Shown in pieces: positions 52,298-59,766 of a stretch of DNA of 64,000 nt. The first letter of the stretch is position 1. The number at the start of each line of letters is the position of its first letter. Position numbers and translations under genes: made by a program. The stretch comes from Bacteroidaceae bacterium (GTDB taxonomy: Bacteria; Bacteroidota; Bacteroidia; Bacteroidales; Bacteroidaceae), in the NCBI GenBank assembly GCA_017469525.1, contig JAFUGG010000045.1:44337-108336 (forward strand), written 5' to 3'. Below the pieces are notes generated by a model, which saw nothing but the letters and a program-made list of their open reading frames with translations, was not told the origin of the DNA and did no database searches.

Positions 52298-53869
52298 TTA
52301 GAACTCGTCTGCCGTCTGTGCACTTTGCAGGCCTGAGAAGGAGTCGCCAGTGCCAAGGGCATTGGCTATCTTGTCGCTCTCTGCCATCTCTTCCGGCGTC
52401 ATCTTTGGGGAGACATAGCGTCCACCCATGTCGCTTTCCTGGGTGCCAGGGAGGGGGACAGACGATTCGAGGTCGGAGAAGCGGGCAAACTCGCTGCGGA
52501 ATGCCAGCTTGATGTCGCCCACGGAACCGTTACGATGCTTGGCGATGATGAACATTGCCTTCCCTCGCCAGTCGTAGCCCTTGTCGTCCTGATATAGCTT
52601 GTAGTACTCGGGGCGATGGATGAAGCACACGATGTCGGCATCCTGCTCGATGGCACCCGACTCACGCAAGTCGCTCAGCACGGGTTGCTTGTTGTCGAAT
52701 CCTTCACGGCTTTCTACGCCACGATTCAGCTGGCTCAATGCAATGATAGGAATGTTAAGCTCCTTGGCAAGACCTTTCAGGGCACGACTCACGGTGCTGA
52801 CTTCTTCCTGGCGGTTCTTGATGTTCAGTCCGCTTGCCTGCATCAGTTGCAGATAGTCAATCATAATGGCTTTGATGCCATACTCGCGAACCAATCGACG
52901 TGCCTTTGTTTGCAACTCGAAGACGCTGAGCGATGGTGTGTCGTCAATGTAGATAGGTGCATTGTAAAGCTGTCGTACTCGCTTGTCGAGCTGTCCCCAT
53001 TCGTATGGCAACAATTGTCCGCTGCGAAGCTTCTCGCCGCTTAACTCGCTGACGTTGACCATAAGACGCTGTACAAGTTGCTGGTTGCTCATCTCGAGGC
53101 TGAACATCGCACAAGGAATCTTGTAGTCGACGGCCATGCGTTTTATCATGGAGAGTGCAAAGGCTGTCTTACCCATAGACGGGCGAGCAGCGATGATGAT
53201 GAGGTCGCTGTTTTGCCATCCGTTCGTAATCTTGTCCAATTCTTGGAATCCAGTAGGCAATCCACTCAGTCCGCCTTCCTTGGCTTGTGCCTTCTGGATG
53301 AGCTCATAGACCTGACTGATGACAGGGTCAATCTGTGTGAAGTCCTTCTTCATGTTCTTCTGAGCAATGGAGAAGAGCGTGCTCTCGGCTTCCTGCATCA
53401 GGTCGGCAACATCGATTGTAGCATCAAAAGCTTTTGTCTGAACAAGACTGGCAAAGGTGATGAGCTGGCGTTGCAGGGACTTCTGGGCGATTATCTTGGC
53501 GTGATATTCGATATGGGCAGAGCTGGCGACTTGTGTGTTGATTTGCATCAGATAGACCTCGCCGCCAGCAGCTTCGAGGTTGCCAGTGGTCTCAAGCTGA
53601 TGGATGACCGTCATGATGTCGACAGGCTTCTGCTCAGCATTGAGCGATTGAATGGCCTGATAGATGAGTTGGTGGCGGTGGTCGTAGAAGCTCTCGGGCT
53701 TGAGTAGTTCTGCTACCAAGCCATAAGAATCCTGTTCCACCATAAGTGCACCCAGCACGGCCACCTCCATGTCGAGGCTCTGCGGCTGCTTGTGCCCATA
53801 TTGGTCAACCTGAGGCACTTCCACAATCTTAGTCGCGCCCGAACGTCTCTTTCCTGATGTCTCTGCCAT
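52298..53869 (-). CDS. dnaB: Replicative DNA helicase DnaB
   Basis: A 523-residue hexameric helicase that unwinds DNA at the replication fork. The N-terminal primase-binding domain begins near residue 25 (PQSLDMEVAVLGALMVEQDSYGLVAELL). The RecA-like motor has Walker A in IIAARPSMGKTAFALSM, ARRLVREYGIKAIMIDYLQLMQ as Walker B, and LSQLNRGVESREGFDNKQPVLSDLRESGAIEQDADIVCFIHR. A promoter at 53903-53912 makes the first in-frame Met (53896) leaderless or absent, so the Met at 53869 (AETSGKRR) is preferred. The C-terminal 60 residues are low-complexity. Its stop lies seven bases beyond array G. Confidence 0.97.
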   Translation of the reverse strand: MAETSGKRRSGATKIVEVPQVDQYGHKQPQSLDMEVAVLGALMVEQDSYGLVAELLKPESFYDHRHQLIYQAIQSLNAEQKPVDIMTVIHQLETTGNLEAAGGEVYLMQINTQVASSAHIEYHAKIIAQKSLQRQLITFASLVQTKAFDATIDVADLMQEAESTLFSIAQKNMKKDFTQIDPVISQVYELIQKAQAKEGGLSGLPTGFQELDKITNGWQNSDLIIIAARPSMGKTAFALSMIKRMAVDYKIPCAMFSLEMSNQQLVQRLMVNVSELSGEKLRSGQLLPYEWGQLDKRVRQLYNAPIYIDDTPSLSVFELQTKARRLVREYGIKAIMIDYLQLMQASGLNIKNRQEEVSTVSRALKGLAKELNIPIIALSQLNRGVESREGFDNKQPVLSDLRESGAIEQDADIVCFIHRPEYYKLYQDDKGYDWRGKAMFIIAKHRNGSVGDIKLAFRSEFARFSDLESSVPLPGTQESDMGGRYVSPKMTPEEMAESDKIANALGTGDSFSGLQSAQTADEF

Positions 53870-53902
53870 ATCTTCGTGTTGTCTTGTTTCAGTCAATTGC
53901 CT

Positions 53903-53912
53903 TGCAAAGGTA
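53903..53912 (-). promoter_or_regulatory. Promoter -7 element of dnaB
   Basis: TACCTTTGCA on the minus strand, 34 bases before the chosen ATG at 53869. Confidence 0.7.
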
Positions 53913-53981
53913 CATAAAAATCTTGAATTATGTGTTTGCTTTGCAAAGAAAAATCATCAAGTCAGTACACATTGTTATAAT

Positions 53982-54017
53982 AAAAAGACAGCCCCCATGA
54001 ACGGGAGCTGCCTTTTT
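53982..54017 (-). terminator. Intrinsic terminator of the GLUG-protein operon
   Basis: On the minus strand, AAAAAGGCAGCTCCC pairs with GGGGGCTGTCTTTTT (wobble pairs). It is 22 bases after the stop of the 51-residue ORF and symmetrical enough to act on both strands. Confidence 0.85.
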
Positions 54018-54039
54018 CTGTGGAATTAGGAACATGGGC

Positions 54040-54195
54040 TTATTCCTCGTTCCAGATGTTCCAGTCGTTGTTTTCTTTCGTGAGGGCTTTGCCGCCATCG
54101 ACGGTATCATCGCTGATAGTAAGGCTCTCGGCCAGCATCTGTGCTGCCATAGCCTGCTCAACCTGCATTGCAGGGATTAAATATGTCTTCTTCAT
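54040..54195 (-). CDS. 51-residue ORF coupled to the GLUG-protein gene
   Basis: Too short for many gene finders. Sequence begins MKKTYLIPAMQVEQAMAAQM and ends in NNDWNIWNEE. Its ATG shares one base with the stop of the 896-residue gene (TAATG), and the intrinsic terminator follows 22 bases after its own stop, so it lies wholly within that transcript. The start (Lys-Lys-Thr-Tyr-x-x-Pro-x-Met-x-Val) resembles a group of tiny Bacteroidales proteins that I have seen unannotated beside surface-protein genes. No signal peptide or membrane segment. Function unknown. Confidence 0.7.
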   Translation of the reverse strand: MKKTYLIPAMQVEQAMAAQMLAESLTISDDTVDGGKALTKENNDWNIWNEE

Positions 54196-56885
54196 TAGAA
54201 CAGAACTTTTTTGCCGTTAATAATGTTAATGCCCTTCTGCATCTTGCTTACACGCTGACCAGCAATGTTGTAGATAGGACTTTCAACTTTCAACTTTGAA
54301 CTTTCAACTTCAGAAATGCCGGTTGCATCGTCGCCGTCGAAGTAGAATGCCTTCACGCCGCTTGTGCTCTGGTAGTAAGCTTTGCCTGCAGCGATTGTGC
54401 CGGTAGCCTTGTAGAAGCCTACCTTTTCGTCAACCTTTGCAAGAACATACATTGTGCCATCGGCTGCAGTATCTGCATCAGTGCCCTTGAGGTCGTTAGC
54501 TACATTGATGGCAGGAAGGTCGGCAGCCAGCTTGTTGTAGTATGTGCCCCTCAAGACAACAGGAGTGGCTTCGGGAACATTCTCAACTTCTGTGAGGTCG
54601 AGCCAAGTCTTGTTGAGCGTAGCCACATAAGCCTTCACGTCGCCATTCAGCTCGTAGCCGGTCGTGGTGTCGTAGAGAGTGGCATAGCCTGCTTCGCCAA
54701 TGTAGTTGACAGGATTGTTACCGAAGGTGGGATAAGCGTCGGTGCCGATGAACTGGCTGAAGGCATTGCCATCAGCATCGCCCAGCTTGTAGCAGAGTTC
54801 ACCGGAAGCGACGGCAGCATTATCGATAATAGTGGGCTTGCCATTGCCGGTGTCTTCAGTGGAGTTGTCAGTGCCGCTGGCAGCGCTTGCATAGCAGTTG
54901 GTAAAGAAGCAGCCATTGTTGCGGCCGAATGCCTTGGAAGTGTTGCTGCCGTTCTTGACTGTGCCGGTGTTGTAGCAGTTGCGTACGGACGACCATCCGC
55001 CGCCAAGCCATCCGGAGATGGCACCTGCTTCTCTGCCAGATGTGACGTTGCCCGTGTTGTAGCAATTGGTGATGATTATGGATGCCGATCCGCTCATGTT
55101 CACACCGATGATGCCGCCGCCGTTAGCTCCGCTGGCTGTGATGGTGGCTTCGTTGCCGCAGTTCCAGATGTTGGTTTGCTTAGCGTTGCCGCTGCCGCCG
55201 TTGGTGCCACCCACGATGCCTGCCACGAAGTTGCTGCCCGTGACGAAACCCTTGACAATGACGCCTTCAATCCATACGCCGTCGGTCACTACGCCGAAGA
55301 GTCCCTGATAGCTCAGTTCGGGTTTGTTCAGGGCAAGCGTCACGGAGTGGTTGTTACCAGTGAATTGTCCCTTGAAGACATAGTCCGTCGTGCCGGCAGG
55401 CGTGTACTTGGCGTTCGTGAGGTCGATGTCTGCCTGCAGTATTGCACGAGCCTCGGTGTTGCCAGCATTGACATACTGTGCCCACCAGAGCATATGGCCT
55501 GCTTTGCTAATCAGATAGTTGTCGCCATCCTTCAGAGGCTCCTGACCTACAGCATGGCAGCCTGTGCAGACAGCATCTTCGCCGAAGACGTGAGGGTCAA
55601 TGACGGACTCGTCGGTGTTGCTCAGGACGATGTCTCCGCCCTTGGAGGTCACGCCGTCACAGTAGAATGTGCCGTTGGCATAGATCTTCTGGCTTGTGGA
55701 GAAGGGAGTGGGCAGAGCGTCGGTGCCAAGCGTCTGGAACCAGTCCTCGCCTCCAGAGACAAAGCTGTTGAGCTTGTAGGTCATCTGGCCGTTGGCAAGG
55801 TCGGCATCTGTGGCGTCAACGCGGAAGCAGTTGGTAAGGCTGGGGTTGTTGCGGCCGAAGTCGGTGTTGTTGCTGCCTTCCTTCCAGTTTGTCTCGGCAA
55901 CGACGAGGCAGTTCACGATATTCAGGTCGGTTCCGTTGTTGTCCCATCCGACAATGCCAGCTGAGCCATCGCGGTTGGGGGCGCTGATTTTGCCATAGAA
56001 GGCGCAGTTCTTGATGGTCGTGGCGTCGTATGTCACGGCGCAGATGCCACCGATAGTGCCGTCGCCACTCTGATTGTCGACAATCTCAACGGCGCTGATG
56101 CAGTTGTAGATTTTGTTACCATTACCTCTGAGCAGGCCGCAGATGCCGCCTATCTGGTTCTTGTCGGTGGCAGTGATCTTTCCGGCCACCTTAAGGTCAT
56201 GGACTGAACCGGCAATAGTGCCGAAGAGGGAGAAGCGTGTCCAGTATGCCTTCATGTCTACTGTGATGGTGTGTCCCTGTCCGTCGAAATCGCCGCGGAA
56301 GGGGCAGTACTCTACATTGGCAATGGCTGCCTCGCAACCGTCAGTGTATGCTGTGTAGTCGATGTCTGCCGTTAATCTGACGTTCCAGCTTTCTTCGTTG
56401 ACGTTGCTACGGCTCATGATGGCGAGCTTGTTCAGCTCTTCGGCTGTGCCAATGTTGATGTAGCCGTCGGTATCAGCGGTAAGTGGAGTGAAGTCCTGAT
56501 TCCAAGAGAGCGTGCCGGCATTCTTGTCAAGTGTGATGGTGAACCACTGCCAATCCGTGTTCTCAGGATTCCATTTCCAGTCATCTCCATTGTTTTCGGT
56601 GATAGTGCCAGAGCCTGTTCCGGAGATGGGTTGTGCCTCAACGGAGGGATGATAGCCGTCCCAACCGCCGGAAGATTTGCAAATCTTGAAGCCTTCGCCA
56701 CCTTGTTTCAGAAGACCTGTCCATGCATAGACGCCTTCGCTCTTTTCCGCCATTCTCATTGGTTGTCTTTTTGTGCCGTCACCTTCCCAACCTATGGACG
56801 TGCCGTCACCTACAAGATAATACTCGTCTGCCCAGCCTGGTAGCACGGCTGCAGCGAGTAAAAGTGTAAATAATAACTTTTTCAT
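54195..56885 (-). CDS. Large secreted GLUG-repeat surface protein with T9SS-type tail
   Basis: An 896-residue exported protein. Signal peptide KKLLFTLLLAAAVLPGWA; N-terminal SusE/SusF-like starch-binding-type module (DEYYLVGDGTSIGWEGDGTK... GVYAWTGLLKQGGEGFKI). Two blocks of GLUG-like repeats follow, recognisable by GDFDGQGHTITVDMKA, GGICGLLRGNGNKIYNC, GQFTGNNHSVTLALN and GGGIIGVNMSGSASIIITNCYNTGNV. A C-terminal beta domain and the tail SPIYNIAGQRVSKMQKGINIINGKKVLF, typical of T9SS-associated Prevotella proteins, complete it. The residues SSKLKVES before the tail are encoded by an oligomer repeat (54278-54311). Probably an adhesin or glycan-binding surface protein. Transcribed from 56941. Confidence 0.85.
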   Translation of the reverse strand: MKKLLFTLLLAAAVLPGWADEYYLVGDGTSIGWEGDGTKRQPMRMAEKSEGVYAWTGLLKQGGEGFKICKSSGGWDGYHPSVEAQPISGTGSGTITENNGDDWKWNPENTDWQWFTITLDKNAGTLSWNQDFTPLTADTDGYINIGTAEELNKLAIMSRSNVNEESWNVRLTADIDYTAYTDGCEAAIANVEYCPFRGDFDGQGHTITVDMKAYWTRFSLFGTIAGSVHDLKVAGKITATDKNQIGGICGLLRGNGNKIYNCISAVEIVDNQSGDGTIGGICAVTYDATTIKNCAFYGKISAPNRDGSAGIVGWDNNGTDLNIVNCLVVAETNWKEGSNNTDFGRNNPSLTNCFRVDATDADLANGQMTYKLNSFVSGGEDWFQTLGTDALPTPFSTSQKIYANGTFYCDGVTSKGGDIVLSNTDESVIDPHVFGEDAVCTGCHAVGQEPLKDGDNYLISKAGHMLWWAQYVNAGNTEARAILQADIDLTNAKYTPAGTTDYVFKGQFTGNNHSVTLALNKPELSYQGLFGVVTDGVWIEGVIVKGFVTGSNFVAGIVGGTNGGSGNAKQTNIWNCGNEATITASGANGGGIIGVNMSGSASIIITNCYNTGNVTSGREAGAISGWLGGGWSSVRNCYNTGTVKNGSNTSKAFGRNNGCFFTNCYASAASGTDNSTEDTGNGKPTIIDNAAVASGELCYKLGDADGNAFSQFIGTDAYPTFGNNPVNYIGEAGYATLYDTTTGYELNGDVKAYVATLNKTWLDLTEVENVPEATPVVLRGTYYNKLAADLPAINVANDLKGTDADTAADGTMYVLAKVDEKVGFYKATGTIAAGKAYYQSTSGVKAFYFDGDDATGISEVESSKLKVESPIYNIAGQRVSKMQKGINIINGKKVLF
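54278..54311. repeat. Oligomer repeat inside the C-terminal coding region
   Basis: TTTCAACTTTCAACTTTGAA and a further TTTCAACTTC: CAACTTT units identical to those between sprA and ruvA, here encoding SSKLKVES. Confidence 0.75.
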
Positions 56886-56940
56886 TGTTGTTTAAAATTG
56901 GTTTTAATAATGTGGTTTATATCTTTTTACTTAATACCGC

Positions 56941-56950
56941 TGCAAATATA
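56941..56950 (-). promoter_or_regulatory. Promoter -7 element of the GLUG-protein gene
   Basis: TATATTTGCA on the minus strand, about 55 bases before the ATG. Confidence 0.7.
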
Positions 56951-57054
56951 CACATTATTCATTTAATGTCAATGCGTTTTGCAAAATAAAACATTCATTT
57001 TGCAAAAAAATGAACGAGAGGTGCTGTATTCCCTGTTTCTGCGTGTTCTTACAG

Positions 57055-57082
57055 AAAAGGAGCGTTTGTTGACGCTCCTTTT
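57055..57082 (-). terminator. Intrinsic terminator after the DUF4831 gene
   Basis: Perfect 11-base arms AAAAGGAGCGT and ACGCTCCTTTT around a six-base loop. It works on either strand; it is 117 bases after the DUF4831 stop, so array H is inside the 3' untranslated region. Confidence 0.85.
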
Positions 57083-57092
57083 ATCCTTGCAA

Positions 57093-57203
57093 ACTTCAGC
57101 AGAGAAAGCTATAGCTCGACGCCAGTCAACCTTGCATACTTCTCTGCAGAACCTCTCAGACTTCTCTGCAGAAGTTGACAAAGTTCTCTGCAGAAGTTTT
57201 ATT
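57093..57203 (-). repeat. 22-bp-period tandem array H
   Basis: Units at 57138, 57160 and 57182 in exact 22-base register with TTCTCTGCAGAA (contains the palindrome TTCTGCAGAA in reverse reading); two diverged units precede. The last unit overlaps the DUF4831 stop codon. Confidence 0.85.
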
Positions 57204-58275
57204 CCATCACATCTTTTGTGCCGCCGGTGGTCTGGAAGAAGGTGACCTGAGTGGTGGTCTTTTTGTCGAAGAGTGTGCTGGAGAGAATGTCCACGATGCC
57301 GAATTGGGCCATAGGTGTCTCCGTGCTGACGTATTCCTGTCCGCCGTAGGTGATGCTCATCTTGGTGCGGGCTGGTATGTTGTAGTAAACGCCGTGGTCC
57401 ATCTTTGCCCGTTTCTTGGCTGCTTCCTCGGAGGGAACGGCTTGGGGAATGGTTTCCAGGACTTTGACGGTTGCGATGACGGGTTCTCCGGCCAGGTTGT
57501 CGGCATCGAGCACGCCGAGTTTCTTCGAGAAGCGGAAGAGCACGTCGCGGTCGGTGGGTTGCTGCGGGTCGTAGAAGAAGGAGAAGACTTCCGTGTCGGT
57601 CTGAGTGGTGCCGTTGAAGAGCGACTCCAGCACGAAGGCCTGATGGTCGAGCTGTTCGAGCATGAGTTTCAGCTGAGCTCCATCTTTAGGCGTGTTGTCT
57701 GCTTCGCCTCGGATGAGGGCGTTCTTGCTGTCGCGGATGTCGTAGATTTCCTGTGCACATAGTTCTGCCATCTTGGCGGTGCTGCCGGCTGAGAGAATCT
57801 CCTGCGTCATGAACGTGCGAGGGTTCTCGGGTGCCGGGCCTTTCTCTGGTTTGGGAAGGTCAGGAAGGAACGTCTCGTTTGCATCGCAATTGATGCTCAG
57901 CAGGATGCCGTCGCGGCTGAGACCGACGAGCGGGGCCACGGTCTTGCTTTTTATCTTGATGCTGTAGGCCTTGTTTCTGTCGGGCTTTCCGAATGGCTCA
58001 AGGGTGATGCTCTTGAGGCTCCACTGCACGCTCTCTTCTGTCGGAACGTCTTGCAGACGCAGGTAGCGGTCGGCATACTTGTGGAAGTCGCCAGGCTTGG
58101 TGGTTGTCTTCTCTGCAATGACGGTGACGCGGAAGGCGGTGCGGGGCAGGTAATAGGCGACGCCTTCGAGCGTGCTGCCAGGTACGAAAGGTTCAACCTC
58201 TGTCTGTGCCATTAAAAGGTGAAAAGGTGAAAAGGTGAAAAGGTTAAAAACCAAAAGTTGTATTAGGCGCTTCAT
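57199..58275 (-). CDS. DUF4831-family secreted protein
   Basis: A 358-residue protein of the Bacteroidales DUF4831 family, of unknown function. Recognisable blocks: VPGSTLEGVAYYLPRTAFRVTV near the N-terminus, FHKYADRYLRL, EIYDIRDSKNALIRGEADNTPKDGAQLKLMLEQLD, and GVYYNIPARTKMSI near the end. The signal peptide (RLIQLLVFNLFTFSPFHLLMA) is unusual: its core is encoded by CACCTTTT units, a tandem oligomer repeat, so the repeat supplies the hydrophobic segment. Array H starts at the stop codon and a strong terminator lies beyond it. The upstream 68-residue gene is 72 bases away across another repeat. Confidence 0.83.
   Translation of the reverse strand: MKRLIQLLVFNLFTFSPFHLLMAQTEVEPFVPGSTLEGVAYYLPRTAFRVTVIAEKTTTKPGDFHKYADRYLRLQDVPTEESVQWSLKSITLEPFGKPDRNKAYSIKIKSKTVAPLVGLSRDGILLSINCDANETFLPDLPKPEKGPAPENPRTFMTQEILSAGSTAKMAELCAQEIYDIRDSKNALIRGEADNTPKDGAQLKLMLEQLDHQAFVLESLFNGTTQTDTEVFSFFYDPQQPTDRDVLFRFSKKLGVLDADNLAGEPVIATVKVLETIPQAVPSEEAAKKRAKMDHGVYYNIPARTKMSITYGGQEYVSTETPMAQFGIVDILSSTLFDKKTTTQVTFFQTTGGTKDVME
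58214..58250. repeat. Oligomer repeat encoding the DUF4831 signal-peptide core
   Basis: AAAAGGTG repeated about four times, then AAAAGGTTAAAAACC. On the coding strand it reads FNLFTFSPFHL. Confidence 0.8.
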
Positions 58276-58317
58276 TTTTATCTGTGTTTTCGTTGTGATG
58301 TTATTTAGAGATGTCTT

Positions 58318-58346
58318 TTAAACTTTAAACTTTAAACCTTAAACTT
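58318..58346. repeat. Oligomer repeat after the 68-residue ORF
   Basis: TTAAACTTTAAACTTTAAACC: three or more AACTTTA units between the 68-residue ORF and the DUF4831 gene. Confidence 0.65.
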
Positions 58347-58347
58347 T

Positions 58348-58554
58348 TTATTTGTGTCTGTTGGCACGCTGGCGACGGATGTCGGCTTTCTTCTTTGCTG
58401 CTCCGCTACCGTGTGCTCCTGTGATGTATTGCTTCTTCTTTGCTTTGGTCTTGACCTTAGCCTCTTCCTTCTTCGGGCCGCCTTTCGGTCCGCCTTTGAA
58501 AGTAATGCCGTCCATAATGACGGCATCTATGTCGTCTCCTCCGAACTTAGCCAT
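58348..58554 (-). CDS. 68-residue basic protein, unknown family
   Basis: A small protein starting MAKFGGDDIDAVIMDGITFK and rich in Lys and Gly after that: GGPKGGPKKEEAKVKTKAKKKQ, then HGSGAAKKKADIRRQRANRHK at the C-terminus. A longer open frame extends upstream but only because it shadows the AICAR transformylase gene; ATG 58554 lies 11 bases after that gene's stop and gives a self-consistent product. The net charge is strongly positive, as in ribosome- or nucleic-acid-binding proteins, but I recognise no family. It is in a minus-strand run with purine and ribosomal genes. Confidence 0.68.
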   Translation of the reverse strand: MAKFGGDDIDAVIMDGITFKGGPKGGPKKEEAKVKTKAKKKQYITGAHGSGAAKKKADIRRQRANRHK

Positions 58555-58565
58555 ATAGAGGGGTC

Positions 58566-59753
58566 TTAATGATGGAACAGTCTTACACCGGTGAAGGTCA
58601 TGGCGATGCCATACTTGTCGCAGGTCATGATGACGTGGTCGTCGCGAACACTGCCACCAGCTTGTGCAATATATTCGACGCCACTCTTGTGTGCACGCTC
58701 CACATTGTCGCCGAAGGGGAAGAAGGCATCGCTGCCAAGGCTGACTTTTGTGTTCTTGGCAATCCATTCTTTCTTCTCTTCGCGGCTGAGAGGCTCGGGC
58801 TTCTCTGTGAAGAACTTCTGCCACTCGCCCTCGGCAAGGACGTCCATATAGTCGTCGCTGATATAGACGTCGATAGTGTTGTCGCGGTCGGCACGACGAA
58901 TGCCTGGGATGAATGGCAGAGCCATTACCTTGGGGTTCTGGCGGAGCCACCAGATGTCGGCCTTGTTGCCTGCCAGACGAGTGCAGTGGATGCGGCTCTG
59001 CTGACCTGCACCGATGCCGATGGCCTGGCCGTCTTTGACGTAGCAGACGCTGTTGCTCTGGGTGTATTTAAGTGTGATGAGGGCAATGATGAGGTCGCGT
59101 CGGGCGTCTTCTGGGAAGTGCTTGTTGGCCGTTGGAATGTTCTCGAAGAGAGCGGGGTCGTCCAGCTTCACTTCGTTTCTGCCTTGCTCGAAGGTGACGC
59201 CAAATACCTGTTTGCGTTCGATGGGAGCAGGGGTGTAGTTGGGGTCAATCTTGATGATGTTGTAAGTGCCCTTGCGTTTTTCGCGCAATATCTGCAGAGC
59301 TTCTTCCGTAAAGTCGGGAGCAATGATGCCGTCACTCACTTCCCGCTTGATGATGAGGGCTGTTGCTTCGTCGCAAGTATCGCTAAGAGCAATGAAGTCA
59401 CCGTAGCTGCTCATGCGGTCGGCACCGCGGGCACGGGCATAGGCACAGGCGATGGGACTGAGTGGCACCTTGATGTCGTCCACGAAATAGATGCGAGCCA
59501 AAGTGTCGCTTAGTGGCAAGCCAACTGCGGCTCCTGCAGGGGAGACATGCTTGAAGCTGGCTGCTGCGGGGAGTCCTGTTGCGGCCTTGAGTTCCTTGAC
59601 AAGCTGCCAGCTGTTCAGTGCATCGAGGAAGTTGATGTAGCCCGGACGTCCACCGAGCACTTCGATGGGCAGTTCGCCCTCTTCCATGAAGATGCGTGAG
59701 GGCTTCTGGTTGGGGTTGCAGCCATACTTGAGCTGCAGTTCTTTCTGTGCCAT
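58566..59753 (-). CDS. AICAR formyltransferase lacking the IMP cyclohydrolase domain
   Basis: A 395-residue protein corresponding to the C-terminal AICARFT half of PurH. It would convert AICAR and 10-formyl-THF to FAICAR in purine synthesis. Family residues: LKYGCNPNQKPSRIF, the catalytic Lys-His pair in AASFKHVSPAGAAVGLPL, ARARGADRMSSYGDFIALSDTCD, LKYTQSNSVCYVKDGQAIGIGAGQQSRIHCTRLAG, SLGSDAFFPFGDNVERAHKSGVEYIAQAGGSVRDD. No MGS-like cyclohydrolase domain precedes it, so cyclisation to IMP must be done by another gene. A full-length purH elsewhere, making this a second transformylase, is the alternative. Confidence 0.9.
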   Translation of the reverse strand: MAQKELQLKYGCNPNQKPSRIFMEEGELPIEVLGGRPGYINFLDALNSWQLVKELKAATGLPAAASFKHVSPAGAAVGLPLSDTLARIYFVDDIKVPLSPIACAYARARGADRMSSYGDFIALSDTCDEATALIIKREVSDGIIAPDFTEEALQILREKRKGTYNIIKIDPNYTPAPIERKQVFGVTFEQGRNEVKLDDPALFENIPTANKHFPEDARRDLIIALITLKYTQSNSVCYVKDGQAIGIGAGQQSRIHCTRLAGNKADIWWLRQNPKVMALPFIPGIRRADRDNTIDVYISDDYMDVLAEGEWQKFFTEKPEPLSREEKKEWIAKNTKVSLGSDAFFPFGDNVERAHKSGVEYIAQAGGSVRDDHVIMTCDKYGIAMTFTGVRLFHH

Positions 59754-59766
59754 ATTGCGTATTATA

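Larger units (their letters stand above)
56886..57198. other. Intergenic region: promoter, terminator and array H
   Basis: 313 bases. It contains the promoter of the GLUG-protein gene (56941), a strong hairpin terminator (57055-57082) and array H. No gene. Confidence 0.7.

Noticed and set aside
55553..55580. Single CxxCH (CTGCH) haem c motif in the GLUG protein
   Set aside because: One isolated motif between repeat blocks, with no axial-ligand context or other cytochrome features; probably chance or a structural Cys pair.
11863..57203. CRISPR arrays
   Set aside because: The 22-bp arrays are directly tandem, have no unique spacers, and no cas genes are nearby.
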